Part shown: positions 11,953 through 44,516 of the stretch, in pieces
Numbering within the stretch: the first letter of the stretch is position 1
How the letters are laid out: every line of letters begins with the position of its first letter
Notes under the pieces: generated by a model
The model's input: only the letters and a program-made list of their open reading frames with translations
What the model was told of the DNA's origin: nothing
Database searches by the model: none
Assembly: GCF_037325665.1 (NCBI RefSeq)
Contig: NC_090261.1
Location: 27,020,913 to 27,084,912 of the forward strand
Reading direction: 5' to 3'
Source: Littorina saxatilis
Lineage: Eukaryota; Mollusca; Gastropoda; Littorinimorpha; Littorinidae
DNA length: 64,000 bases
Translations under genes and position numbers: made by a program

Positions 11953-12128
11953 AACAATCAAAAACGACAAAACTCGATTTTTCAAACGTTACAAGGACAG
12001 TTCCTCTTCTCCGACATCCAGGGGACACAGCTCCCACGATATTCGGCAAATTAAAAGTCAGCTGTGCCTAGTCTGTGTGAAAAAAAAAAATTAAACATTT
12101 TAAAAAACGACTTAACGACCCTCATTTT

Positions 12129-12766
12129 TACATTTAGTCAAGTTTTGACTAAATGTTTTAACATAGACGGGGAATCGAGACGAGGGTCGTGGTGTATGTA
12201 TGTGTGTGTGTGTGTGTTTGTGCATGTAGATCGATTCCGTGGAAATGATTAGGCAGATCTTCATGAAACTTTACATAAACATTTGTCCAGATATCCCCAG
12301 ACAATTTTTGTGCATGTGGATAAATGTCTTTCATGACGTCATATCCGGCTTTTAGTAAAATTTGAGGTGGCACTGTCACGCCCTCATTTTTTAACCAAAT
12401 TTTAGTTGAGCTATCTTCGACGAAGACCGGACTTTGGTATTGCATTTCAGCTTGGAGGCTTAAAGATTAATAAATGATCCTCCTTGTCGGTTCCTCATTC
12501 CAAAAACATATAGATATGTTATTTTTGGATTAAAAACAAGCTCAGAAAGTTAAAAAGAATAAAGATATAGAAAAGAGTGCTATCCTGCTCAGCGCAACCA
12601 CTACCGCGCTGTACTGGCTAGTCAATTTCACTGCCTTTTACAGGAGCGGGAGACTGACGATGCTATACGGTCTTTGTGAAAAAATGCAGTGCATTCAATT
12701 TCATTCTGTGAGTTTGGCAGCTTGACTAAATGTTGTAATTTCGCCTCACGCGACTTGTTTAACTTT
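12129..12766 (-). mobile_element. MITE-like repeat (family A), internally deleted copy
   Basis: Reverse-orientation copy starting at the ACATTTAGTCAAGTTTTGACTAAATG terminus (12129-12154) and ending at AATTTCGCCTCACGCGACTTG (12740-12760). It lacks part of the central block found in 11133-11952. Confidence 0.82.
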
Positions 12767-13370
12767 GTCATATCGGAAAACAAAAACAAAATTTCTGGCC
12801 TAATAAGCCACACAGTAAGCAGTCCTGAGTGACGATTAAGTGGCAAAGAAGAAATTGAAGCAAACCACAAGAACTCATAAAAAAAAAAAAGTAATAAAAA
12901 TCAAAGAAAAAGATTAAAAAAAAAAAGTCAAATGAAAAGAATGGTGAAACTCGCCCCACATCTACCCCATTCTCTAAGGGCGTATTAATCGAGCTTGTAT
13001 CTGCTTTAAGTGAAAGACTAGGTACAAAAGTAAGATACAACAGCCATCTATCACTCATTTTAAATGCCACTTGAAGCTAGATGTCACAAACAACATTTTT
13101 CACTGGGAGGAAGTGACTCAAATTTCCCAGTAATCGAATAATGCAGTAATGAAGAAATGAAAAAAAATGGAAAAAAAAAGAAACACAAACTTTTGTTAAT
13201 GGTTTGGTCCATGCAAGTAAAGTTATAGATCATCACTTGAGTATTAGCACAGAGCGGTGTGCATTACAAGAAAAACATGCGACCACCTTCACACAAACAT
13301 TGCCATCTTATCAAACATAATATGGAAATATCATCCCAAGTCCGCAGCTACTGAGTATATTTGTAAAATT

Positions 13371-13422
13371 GTGATATATTGGTCAGTTACAGAATTAATT
13401 CTGTAACTGACCGATATATCAC
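13371..13422. repeat. 52-bp near-perfect palindrome
   Basis: Two 26-bp arms (GTGATATATTGGTCAGTTAC then AGAATT, and the inverse) meet with no spacer at AATT|AATT, with one mismatch. No surrounding repeat family recognised. Confidence 0.95.
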
Positions 13423-15279
13423 ACTTGTATATAAACAAAGTAGTCAGACAAGTCAAAGTCTGCAATACACATCAAAGCTACATTTGTTATGTGATTAAAT
13501 ACCTAAATTGAATTACATTATTCTAAAATACTGTTTTGAAAAGAAACAAAAATCTGTTCATTTGTGACCTAACACTGCATTATCGCTATCAATAAAACTA
13601 TGGCTAAGATATTATCACGCTCAACCTTGACAAAACATAAATCTTGCGGAACATTGTTTCTGTTTCCCAAACATCAACACAACTTAATAACAATAACAAC
13701 ATAACATCCCCACAATGTACATTCAGTTCATTCAGACTGGTGCAATTATAACAAAGTTCATACACACTGAAGTGTATTTACCAGCAGAGACCTCGTAGGG
13801 TTTGATGTAATTTGCTTTTCTGCATGGATGTGTTCCGCAAGAGACGTTGTAAGCGGCCAGTGACTCATTTTATTCCACCAAAACAATCAGCCTATGATTC
13901 ATTTTATTCCATCAAAACAATCAGCCTATTATTTATTTTATTCCACCAAGGTAATCCGCCTATGATTAATTTTATTCCACTAAGGCAATCACTCAGCCTA
14001 TGATTCATTTTATTCCACCAAGGCAATCAGCCTATGATTCGTTTTATTCCACCAACTCATGCGGCCAATATTGACTCATTTTATTCTATAAACGCAAGTG
14101 GCCAATGACCAATCTTATTCTACCAACACAAGCGACCTATGACTCATTTGTTTAACCGATACGATGCCATTATGAGTCTGTTTTATTCCACCAAGGCAAT
14201 CTGCCTACGACTCTTTTTATTCAACAAAAGCCAGCGGCCAATGACTCATTTTAGTCTACCAACGCAAGTGGCCAATGACTCATTCCATTCTATCAATGAA
14301 AGCGGCCCTTGACTCATTTATTTAAACAATACCACCGGCCTATAATTAATTTTCTCCAACCAAATCGAAAAGCCAATGACACATTTATTTAACCAACACA
14401 AGCGACCAATGACTATTCATTCATCCAACACAATAAGCTGCCTATAATGATATTTATATTCTGACACAAGCGGCCAATGACTCATTTTATTCTACCAACA
14501 CAAGCGGCCAATGACTCCTTTTATTCTACCAACTGAAGCGGCCAATGACTCATTTTATTCTACCAACACAAGCGGCCAATGACTCATTTTATTCTACCAA
14601 CTCAAGCGGCCAATGACTCATTTTATTCTACCAACTCAAGCGGCCAATGACTCATTTTATTCTACCAACTGAAGCGGCCAATGACTCATTTTATTCTACC
14701 AACTGAAGCGGCCAATGACTCATTTTATTCTACCAACTCAAGCGGCCAATGACTCTTTTTATTCTACCAACACAAGCGGCCAATGACTCTTTTTATTCTA
14801 CCAACACAAACGGCCAATGACTCATTTTATTCTACCAACTCAAGCGGCCAATGACTCATTTTATTCTACCAACACAAGCGGCCAATGACTCATTTTATTC
14901 TTCCAACTGAAGCGGCCAATGACTCATTTTATTCTACCAACACAAGCGGCCAATGACTCATTTTATTCTACCAACACAAACGGCCAATGACTCATTTTAT
15001 TCTACCAACTCAAGCGGCCAATGACTCATTTTATTCTACCAACTCAAGCGGCCAATGACTCATTTTATTCTACCAACACAAGCGGCCAATGACTCATTTT
15101 ATTCTACCAACTGAAGCGGCCAAGGACTCATTTTATTCTACCAACTCAAGCGGCCAACGACTCATTTTATTCTACCAACTGAAGCGGCCAATGACTCATT
15201 TTATTCTACCAACTCAAGCGGCCAATGACTCTTTTTATTCTACCAACTCAAGCGGCCAATGACTCTTTTTATTCCTATC

Positions 15280-16514
15280 AGGGCACTTTCCCCCTGGATT
15301 TTTTCCCCCCTGACTTTATCCCCCCGAATTCTTCCACCCGGATTATTTCCCCCCGTGACTGTTTCCCCCTGGGACTCTTTCCACCCGTGACTTTTCCCCC
15401 TCGGACTATTTCCCCCGTGACTCTTTCCCCCTGTGAATTTTTAGCAATGTTTTTTATATCAATTGATGATCACGTGAGAAGACACAAACATTTCCACCCC
15501 TTTACAAATTATTCGTACATTCATATTTTCACGTGAGAAGTGAGCAGTGTTAGCCACTGTAAGTGAAATCTGTGAATGTGTGAATGATCAGTATCCGTGA
15601 CTGTCAACTTGATTGCCACTATTCTGCAAAATGGATCAACAAAGAGAGGCCGATTTCAAAACAACAGAGAGAGGAGCAAGATGCGTTGTTGACAAGAAAT
15701 ACATATATTTAAAACAGAAGGATTTGGCAGGTGGAAAGCAAAGCTGGGAGTGTGAGAGAAGAAAGATGGGCGGTTGCAAGGCCAAGATCCATTTGTTTGA
15801 GACAATGGTGCAGAAGGAAGTCAATGAACACAACCATCTTCCTGAGTCACACAGAGAAGAAATTATGGCAGTGAGGAGTTCACTGAGGCGCCGAACTGAA
15901 GAAACGGAGGAACCGCCTCAAAGACTTCTTTTCAATTTGCTCAACACATCGCTGGTCATCCTCCACCACCCAAAAGAAGGAAATACAAAGACTCTAACGA
16001 GCGCATTTTGCGGCTTGTTCGGTCATATGACAACAGGAACCTTGACACATACCTACTCGGAATTGCACACAATGTTTTCTTTTAGACGCTTCTAGATGTG
16101 AACGTAGCAGAGATTGCCAATACCAAGACTCTAACCAGCGCATTTCGCGGCATACAGTGTTTTCTTTTAAACTATTTTAGACTCTTTTAGATGTGTATGT
16201 ATGTGAATGTACGTGTTTTAAACCAAAGCTGCTGAATTAAAAGTAGGAACCACACATGTGTAAGAATGCACATTTTATTTATCCATTTTATCAAAAAATT
16301 AAGCATTAAGCATTAACAAAAAAATTAAAATAGAAATAATAAAATAACGGAAAGAGTCAAAGGGGGAAAGAGTCACGGGGGAAAGTGCCCCAGGGGGGGA
16401 AAGTCACGGGGGGAAAAAGTCTCAGGGGGAAAATGTCACGGGGGGAAAAAATCTGGGTGGAAGAATTCGGGGGGATAAAGTCAGGGGGGAAAAAATCCAG
16501 GGGGAAAGTGTCCT
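15280..16514 (+). mobile_element. FLYWCH-bearing TIR transposon inside the satellite (MULE-like)
   Basis: A 1,235-bp unit bounded by about 155-bp inverted repeats. The left starts AGGGCACTTTCCCCCTGG; the reverse complement of the right starts AGGACACTTTCCCCCTGG. Both arms are made of short GC-rich iterations of the type TTTCCCCCxTGACT, 14-19 bp. The body carries the FLYWCH zinc-finger frame and an A/T-rich 3' part. Because the target is itself repetitive, a TSD cannot be fixed; CTTTTTATTC on both sides is a candidate. No DDE transposase is present, so it is presumably non-autonomous. FLYWCH fingers are known N-terminal to Mutator-like transposases, hence the tentative class. Confidence 0.8.
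15631..16095 (+). CDS. FLYWCH zinc-finger protein of the transposon (transposase-derived, probably decayed)
   Basis: From ATG at 15631, 154 codons to TAG. Residues ~15-70 form a FLYWCH finger: YIYLKQKD...WECERRKMGGCKAK...NEHNHLPE, with ligands C-x7-C and H-x-H. This fold binds DNA and occurs in Mutator-type transposases and a few host regulators. After about residue 100 the frame loses family character. Another frame over 15960-16091 reads PPPPKRRKYKDSNERILRLV followed by SYDNRNLDTYLLGIAHNVFF and stops, so one frameshift is likely between the two parts. A short duplicated piece of the same 3' region follows at about 16120-16170. No catalytic domain. The TTG at 15613 is in frame but the ATG at 15631 is the natural start. 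Confidence 0.65.
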   Translation: MDQQREADFKTTERGARCVVDKKYIYLKQKDLAGGKQSWECERRKMGGCKAKIHLFETMVQKEVNEHNHLPESHREEIMAVRSSLRRRTEETEEPPQRLLFNLLNTSLVILHHPKEGNTKTLTSAFCGLFGHMTTGTLTHTYSELHTMFSFRRF

Positions 16515-16740
16515 AGAATCCTTTTTATTCTACCAACTCAAGCGGCCAATGACTCATTTTATTCTACCAACACAAGCGGCCAATGACTCTTTTTATTCTA
16601 CCAACACAAGCGGCCAATGACTCTTTTTATTCTACCAACACAAACGGGCAATGACTCATTTTATTCTACCAACTCAAGCGGCCAATGACTCCTTTTATTC
16701 AGCAAACGGAAGCAGCAAATGACTCATTTATTGAACAAGA

Positions 16741-16850
16741 CAATACAATGCATGTGACTAAGTTGGGGGATGGTCTTATCCCATGTAAACGCTCAGTCAG
16801 ATCTCAGGTGGTGAGGCAAACTGTTTACATGGGAGGGAGTCTGCTTAAGC
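16741..16850 (+). repeat. Single arm of the fold-back (FB) family
   Basis: GGATGGTCTTATCCCATGTAAA, then CAGATCTCAG and AAACTGTTTACATGGGAGG. Matches the right arm of the FB repeat at 5945-6070. Confidence 0.65.
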
Positions 16851-17267
16851 AAATATGCAAAAGTAGTTTGTATCTTTTTAAAATAATGTAAAACGTCCAT
16901 CACTGGCTCGTCAGCCAGACGATATCTGTGTCTTCAAGCGTTCATTTCTTCATGTACAGTAATCCTTGCAATAAAAATCATCATTTTGCCAGCCCCTATG
17001 TACAATGCAAGGACATTTACGTGGACCATATAAACTAACGCTACGAAACACTACACCAGGATTGTTTTTTGTTCTTTTTAAAGTATGGTCACATCTTCTA
17101 TGAGAATATTAGAATGCCCCTTGTATACACAACTCGTCAAGAGGGGGGAGCAGGCTGGGGGGAGGGGGGGGGGTGTGAGGAGTGGGGGTGTTGTTAAATA
17201 AGAGTTTGGGGTTGGTGGCTGAGCGTTAAAACGTGTTTTTTCAATTCATTCTTTGGAAAAAATGCCG

Positions 17268-17417
17268 TCTCCTAGACTTGTTTCACCAAGAACTTTGACA
17301 AAAGTTTCATTCAGACAATGATTTCATACCATTACTGGCCAATCTCCTAGACTTGTTTCACCAAGAACTTTGACAAAAGTTTCATTCAGACAATGATTTC
17401 ATACCATTACTGGCCAA
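17268..17417. repeat. Perfect 75-bp tandem duplication
   Basis: The 75-bp unit starting TCTCCTAGACTTGTTTCACC is present twice in a row with no difference seen (17268-17342 and 17343-17417), implying a recent duplication. Nothing coding. The flanks at 16860-17260 and 17420-18280 hold no gene I can recognise. Confidence 0.95.
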
Positions 17418-18286
17418 CAAATATACATGTATTTCTGTCAATGCCCTGTCCATGCTTTGATGTTTGAGCATTGCTCTGTCATGTAGACTTTATTGTTTCT
17501 ACACTGTACCTCCTAAGTTTATCATCCTTACGCACGCTGTTTTCTCTTGCCAATAAAGAAAATATTAAATTCACTCACACATTGGTTTTTCTTAAATCCA
17601 AATACCCAAAGGCAAATGGCACTTTCACACAGCATTTTTTCCAGCACAACTTTTCCCACACACACAACACAAGAGTTTCTTGAAGGTCCTACCTCTTGGA
17701 TGCTGTGTACTGTATAATCTGGTCAACTTACAGTAACCACATATGCCACGTCAACAGGCAAACGTCCCGTTTCTGCGGAGTTGGCCCATATCAGGTCAAC
17801 CGTCCCAATTGTGCAGGTTTTTGGGTTTATTTTGGATGTCTAAAGTTATGTTTACTGAGCGATTCCCGACCAACTTTTTCAAGACTTGACCAATTTTTTA
17901 TTGGTGTAAGATCGCCCAAAAGTTGTCGCCATGTGAATTGTTCAACTAACCCGGTGATTTTTAACCGACTCCTTACGACTGGTGCCAGGAGGCATTGATA
18001 AGCAAGCTAATGAAAGAGTTCATTAGCACCCAGCTATGTGTATAAGCTAACAGCGACTGATCAAGTTAGTGGAAGTCGTTCCAAAATTGCTGGAAACCTG
18101 AAGAGTACGGTTTTGAGTCAGCTAACAGTCCGATGAAAATTTGGCGGACTGTACACATGGAAAACAACTGTTTGACAACTTTACCTTACCAACATCTTAC
18201 ATACTTCTGGTTCAAGAAAAATTGACTGCAAATCGGTTGAAAATCGTCTCCGTGAACAGCATTTATAGGATTCTGTCTCTACATTA

Positions 18287-18525
18287 CAGGGACGTAGCAG
18301 ACCCACAACATTTGGTACGGCGAGGGGAAAAAAAAGCCGATTTGCTTCCCAGGTCCATTGATCGACGTAATGTGGATGTGTTTGTGAACTCACTGTTTCT
18401 TCTCGCATCTGCTTTTGTTCTAGTTATTACCCCTGACTGATTTGTGAGGATGTGATCATCATCGGATTTCTTTAAATAAAAAAAGTCTAAAATTTGGTAC
18501 GGCGATCGCCGTACCTACGTCCCTG
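18287..18525. mobile_element. 239-bp MITE with CAGGGACGTAG termini
   Basis: Inverted ends CAGGGACGTAG and CTACGTCCCTG, flanked by CATTA on both sides (18282-18286 and 18526-18530). Near the right end is a perfect 20-bp palindrome, GGTACGGCGATCGCCGTACC (about 18496-18515); near the left end is its half, TTTGGTACGGCGA. It lies downstream of the Mab-21-like stop codon, probably in its 3' UTR. Confidence 0.85.
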
Positions 18526-18664
18526 CATTAACTTTTCAGCCACAGCTCTTCAACAAAACTCGTCTCACAATTGATAGAAAATTGTCCATGTAACCAGAAT
18601 TTTACATTTGCAACTGTTACTAATAGCCAAGTCTTTTTTTCCTGAAAAAAAGTCTGACACAGTC

Positions 18665-40173
<21,509 letters not shown>

Positions 40174-40431
40174 GCTGATTCCTCCACTCTTTTTCTTCTT
40201 GGAGTCAAAAGATTATTGACGGTCGTGTCCGCTAGCTGCCACACGCACACAGGGAACACGCCGCGCAACTGCGTACAACAGTGTGTGTGCTCTGTGAGTA
40301 AACAACATGCCAAGGTGATAAGAGTTACTGTTCCTGCTACGACTCGTCAGAGTAACGTCCCTTGGATTCCGGTTTCGAACTCTTCAAGACTTTTGAGATT
40401 TTGTTTGCGGAATAAGCCAAGAACTGGTGCC
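40174..40431. promoter_or_regulatory. Shared head-to-head promoter region (Mab-21-like / CNIH4)
   Basis: Only 258 bp separate the two start codons, so both 5' UTRs and core promoters must lie here or in unseen upstream exons. No TATA box stands out. The sequence is mixed GC with CACACGCACACAGG and ACGCCGCGCAACTGCG. No TE insertion is visible, unlike nearly every neighbouring interval. Promoter function is inferred from arrangement. Confidence 0.6.
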
Positions 40432-43400
40432 ATGGGTCCTGATGGGATGCTTTTCATCTTCTGCTTGTTTGATGAAGCGTGTCTGTTATTTCTCGCCGTG
40501 TACTTTGTATCCTTGGAACACTCGTGGGGATTTGGGATAATAAATTAAGTGGGACCACCTAAAATCAGCATTGTTTGGGTGCTACTCAGTACTTGAGTAC
40601 AGCACCTCTGTAGAGACAGAGTTGTCATTCTTTCAGCCCTCAGGGGCACAGGCATTTGCTCAGGTGTAATAACGACTAAACTGCGCGAAATACCATCAGC
40701 GGTAGATCTATGATTCTTATAGCAGTAATGTGTCTGGTTTATTTTGTGATCATTCAAGTTTCCCGCATGCGGCATGGTTGAGTCAGAGTCACATGTGATG
40801 TATGCTATGTCATCACTAGACCTGCATACTTGCCTGTACTTTCATTGTTAAGGCTGAAGCTGAAGGGATCAAATTCGACTAAGTACACCCTTAATAGGCG
40901 AATTTATATATTTGACAATGTCAAATTAATCCCATACATAAGGAGGGATGCACTTGTAAGTTGTTCGGTACAATTGAGGTCTAACGAATGACGTCTCACA
41001 ACGTGCGTGGTCGTCCTTGGCGGTCAAGAAAGCCGCCGCGATTATTGCGCAGACGACACTTCTAGACCGCCAATATTTTGTGTGCGCATCACGTGCTCCA
41101 CATAAATCGGCTGGAAACGAAGCAATTGGAAAACCTGGATTCTTAATTAGTTATTTGAAGTACCGATTAAGTGACTTACATTACAGTTTACATTCACACA
41201 AAAATCATTCCCACCTCAAGTGTTTAATCTAACTATTCTTCCCTATTCTTGATAACGAAGTCGCAAATCATTATGTGATTGTGAATTAAATCATATTTGT
41301 CTTTAAATTTTAAGTTTATTCTACAATTAGGCCTAAAAAAAAATAGGTGTGGTTACGGTAACCCGACCTACCCTATTTTTAGGGGCCGACCCTATAACTT
41401 TTTATTACATTTGTCCAAAAAAACACAAGAAAACGAGTGCAGAAAACGCAATGAAAGCGAAAGCGCCCGAGTCGCACACTTATTTCCCTGTCAAGTAGGT
41501 TTAATTTGTACACATTAGACGGGCGCTGTGGCGGGGTGGTAAGATGTCGGCCTCTTAATCCGAAGGTCGAGGGTTCGAATCCCGGTCGCGGCCGCCTGGT
41601 GGGTTAAGTGTGGAGATTTTTCCGATCTCCCAGGTCAACTCAGTTATGTGCAGACCTGCTTGTGGCTTATCCCCCTTCGTGTGTACACGCAAGCACAAGA
41701 CCAAGTGCGCACGGAAAAGATCCTGTAATCCATGTCAGAGTTCGGTGGGTTATAGAAACACGAAAATATCCAGCATGCTTCCTCCGAAAGCGGCGTATGG
41801 CTGCCTTAATGGCGGGGTAAAAACGGTCATACACGTAAAATTCCACTCGTGCAAAAAACACGAGTGTACGTGGGAGTTTCAGCCCACGAACGCAGAAGAA
41901 GAAGAAGAAGAAGTACACATTAGAAAAAAAAGTTTAAAAAAAAACAAGTGATTGCCTACCTTCCTACCCTATTTTTTTTGGCTATGTTACCGTAACCACA
42001 CCTTTTTTTTGGGGGGGGGCCTTACAACAATAACGGCAGATACAGCCTTAACCCTCCAGGTAATTACTTTGTCAGATCTTGAGTGTGATTACCTGAACGC
42101 CAGAACATGCTGCGAAAAACTCAACTTTGTAAGTACATATATATATACATGTATAGATACATGTTAAGAATATTAAAAGTGAGGTTTTAACATTAAGAAA
42201 TGACTACCGTGATTTTGCGGTAGGAGTTGGTAGGTTCTGAAGGTTTCATGTTTGTTCTGATAAATGTTTTGTTGTGTACAACATTTCTTTACTTTGAAAT
42301 CTAGTTGTTTATCAGTTGCTTATGTCATTGAGAGTGTGAAGAACAGTATTTGTTCTTGTTGTGATTGGTTTATTCATCTGTTTTTACTTTTTACAACCTC
42401 TTGCAGTTTTACACAGCTTTTTCATAGATCCTGTACTCTTTTTTTTTTTTACTTCTCTGATTGTAATTGTAAATAAATCTGAAAACAGACCTGTACAGAA
42501 AATTTTGCAATGTTGAGGAAAGCAAGGTTTTAAAAACCGTGTCCACTACTCCAAAATCACATTTTTTCAAGACTATGTCTGAAACGGTATTTACAGCACC
42601 TGGGGCATGTTGAAGTCACTTACAGTGTTGTTTTGTCTTTGCAGTGGGTGTTGCCCGAGGTGATAGCTCAAGACATCCTGGTTGTGCTTCTGTTGATCAC
42701 GGGTCATTGGTTCATCTTTCTCCTCTACGCTCCACTCGGCTGCTGGCTCACTTACAAGTAAGATGTGTTTTTGTACAAGTTTGTACATAGTTATTGATGA
42801 CCATTTCTATAAGTACCTCTTAGTCTTATGCTGGAAGAATAGAAACTACTATGATACTGTTTCTTTTCAATCATTATTGTCTTGCTGTTGCAGATCTTAA
42901 ATAGTATGAGGAAAAAAAGCTTGTGTTCGTACTGTTACAATTAGTATTACATGTACTACTACTAGTGTTACTGTTAGCGTTAGCATTAACATGCACAGGA
43001 TTGCTTCCTGTTTCTATTCTACTTCCAGCGTGCTGTTTTTGTGTGCAATGCTGGTGATCATGATTCTACTCGTTCCTTGCATATATCTGTAACCCTGTGG
43101 TGTACGTGTCCTGTGTTTCAGACTTGTGATGAAGCCATCAGGTGACATTGGCATGTTCGATCCCACGGAAATCCACAACCGCCAGCAGCTCAAAAACTAC
43201 ATGCGAGAAAGTCTTATACGCCTCGGCATTCACTTGATATTCTTCTTCATATACCTGTACATGTATGTGTGCTGTTTTTCCTTCCATGATAAATTTAGTG
43301 GTATTTTGGCTGTAAATTATGAACAATTTGAATTGAAGGAGGAAACGAGGGAAGACTTTAGACTGTTGAAAAAGGGATTGATCTGTGGTCAAATGCAACA

Positions 43401-43689
43401 AATGGTAAGTCTGACAATTGCACAGTGGTATTTGCTGGATGATATTATCATTGCTCATATTGATTTCCATACAATTATGAATTCTAATTTTAGAAGGAAG
43501 GTTAACGGGGGTAATTGTCTTCTTCACAAATCAATTCTTCACTTGAAGGAAATTAACAGGATGTTGGTTTTGATATTAGAATATATACTGCTGTGGTGAG
43601 AAAGTGCGTCATCCATGATATTTTTTTTCTGAATCTTTTTTTCTACGTTTGATTTCAGGATGATTTATTCACTGGTGAAGGGAGACTAG
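40432..43689 (+). CDS. CNIH4: Cornichon family AMPA receptor auxiliary / ER cargo receptor, CNIH4 homologue
   Basis: Complete gene with exons 40432-40506, 42060-42128, 42645-42757, 43122-43262 and 43659-43689 (TAG). All introns are GT-AG with matching phases. 142 aa; human CNIH4 is 139. Cornichons are small three-to-four-pass ER membrane proteins that load selected cargo, for CNIH4 including GPCRs, into COPII vesicles. Matches: [20 protein letters not shown] (first membrane segment); [20 protein letters not shown], nearly identical to the CNIH4 signature; [70 protein letters not shown]. The FDPTEIHNR block distinguishes CNIH4 from CNIH1-3. The MITE in intron 1 ends about 35 bp before exon 2. 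ATTAAA at 44253-44258 is a possible poly(A) signal. Confidence 0.95.
41327..42024. mobile_element. MITE (TTAGGCC family) interrupted by a SINE
   Basis: The two halves, 41327-41518 and 41914-42024, together match the uninterrupted MITE at 51158-51462, including TAGGTGTGGTTACGGTAACC termini. It lies in CNIH4 intron 1. Confidence 0.92.
41519..41913 (+). mobile_element. tRNA-headed SINE with (GAA)n tail
   Basis: Head with perfect B box, GGTTCGAATCC, in a tRNA-like context (TGGTAAGATGTCGGCC ... GGGTTCGAATCCCGG). The body shares TCCTGTAATCCATGTCAGAG with 20850-21205 and 61153-61545. TSD TACACATTAG, extendable to 12 bp, at 41509-41518 and 41914-41923. The empty site is in the MITE at 51158-51462. 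Confidence 0.93.
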
Positions 43690-44516
43690 TGATGCCAGGA
43701 GCAAGCGACTACACCAACATTACAAACAGTATTGTCCCCCTTCGATGTGTAATGTGTGTGTTGTATTTTCTGTGGTCCTTGGGAATGCTGGCTGGTTTAC
43801 AGCTGAACCTTACCGTCATGTTCAGAAAAATGTCAAGGTGTCCAGTGTTCCTTTTTTTTTCGATTAGTTTTTATACAGGTTGCCTTTTACGAAGAAAGAT
43901 GAGTTTTGCCAAATGTATGTTTCAGTCTGGCTTCTCAACATTTCATGGTACAATGTACTTTGAAAAGTCATGAACTTTGTACAATGTAGTACTGTGAAAT
44001 AGTGAAAACTCTGTCCTGTGTAATGATGCGAAAAGGTGAAATGCACAATGTAGTGAGGATTGTATATTGCTGATAGTTTTCCTTCTGCTGTGTGACTTGA
44101 GTTAACTGAATGCGTGCTTGGTGACTTGCGACTTGCTGAAATGATGTACGTGTAGCTGATATGATCCATTTTTCTTGTGTGACGTGAGCTTACTTGTGTA
44201 TTTGTTCTTGTTTGTATGATGTAAAGTAATGTCTGTACAATTATGGTGTGTACATTAAATCTATTTTCTGCTGCCACTGAGAGTAATACATCACTTTTTT
44301 TTCAGGATGAAATTAATTAAAGTTGAATGTTCAGTTTTTACTTTGATACAATGATACCTCATGCTAATGTGTGATTGAGATTTTTTTTTTTAATGGAACC
44401 ATAAAAAGCATATTTCCTCAGCTATTCGTTCAGTTGCCCTTGTGGCGGTAGTTTGATAGCGATTCAAAGATAATACAGCCATTCTTCAGTAAGTCTGTCC
44501 TACGTTCTTTTTCTTT

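Larger units (their letters stand above)
13853..16740. repeat. 34-bp satellite array
   Basis: Tandem array with unit CGGCCAATGACTCATTTTAT + TCTACCAACTCAAG, 34 bp. It is very regular from about 14470 to 15280 and 16525 to 16690, and degenerate at both edges (13853-14470, 16690-16740). Nearly every core unit has CCAAT directly followed by GACTCAT. Variation is concentrated in CAACTCAAG/CAACACAAG/CAACTGAAG and TCATTTT/TCTTTTT. The array is split by the FLYWCH transposon at 15280-16514. Confidence 0.97.

Noticed and set aside
15300-15450. CRISPR-like short repeats in the GC-rich iterated sequence
   Set aside because: Repeats are degenerate, have no constant-length spacers, and are inverted at 16350-16514; they are transposon termini in a eukaryotic genome.
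41552-41600. Possible functional tRNA genes at the SINE heads (also 5860-5932, 20857-20930, 23150-23195, 49210-49282, 61153-61230)
   Set aside because: A and B boxes are present but the cloverleaf is not complete, and each runs into a SINE body with tail and TSD.
43138-43527. 129-aa minus-strand frame
   Set aside because: Antisense shadow of CNIH4 exon 4.
43263-43599. Continuation of CNIH4 exon 4 to a 157-aa frame
   Set aside because: The donor GTATGT at 43263 and the short last exon give the expected CNIH4 C-terminus; the read-through sequence has no family match.
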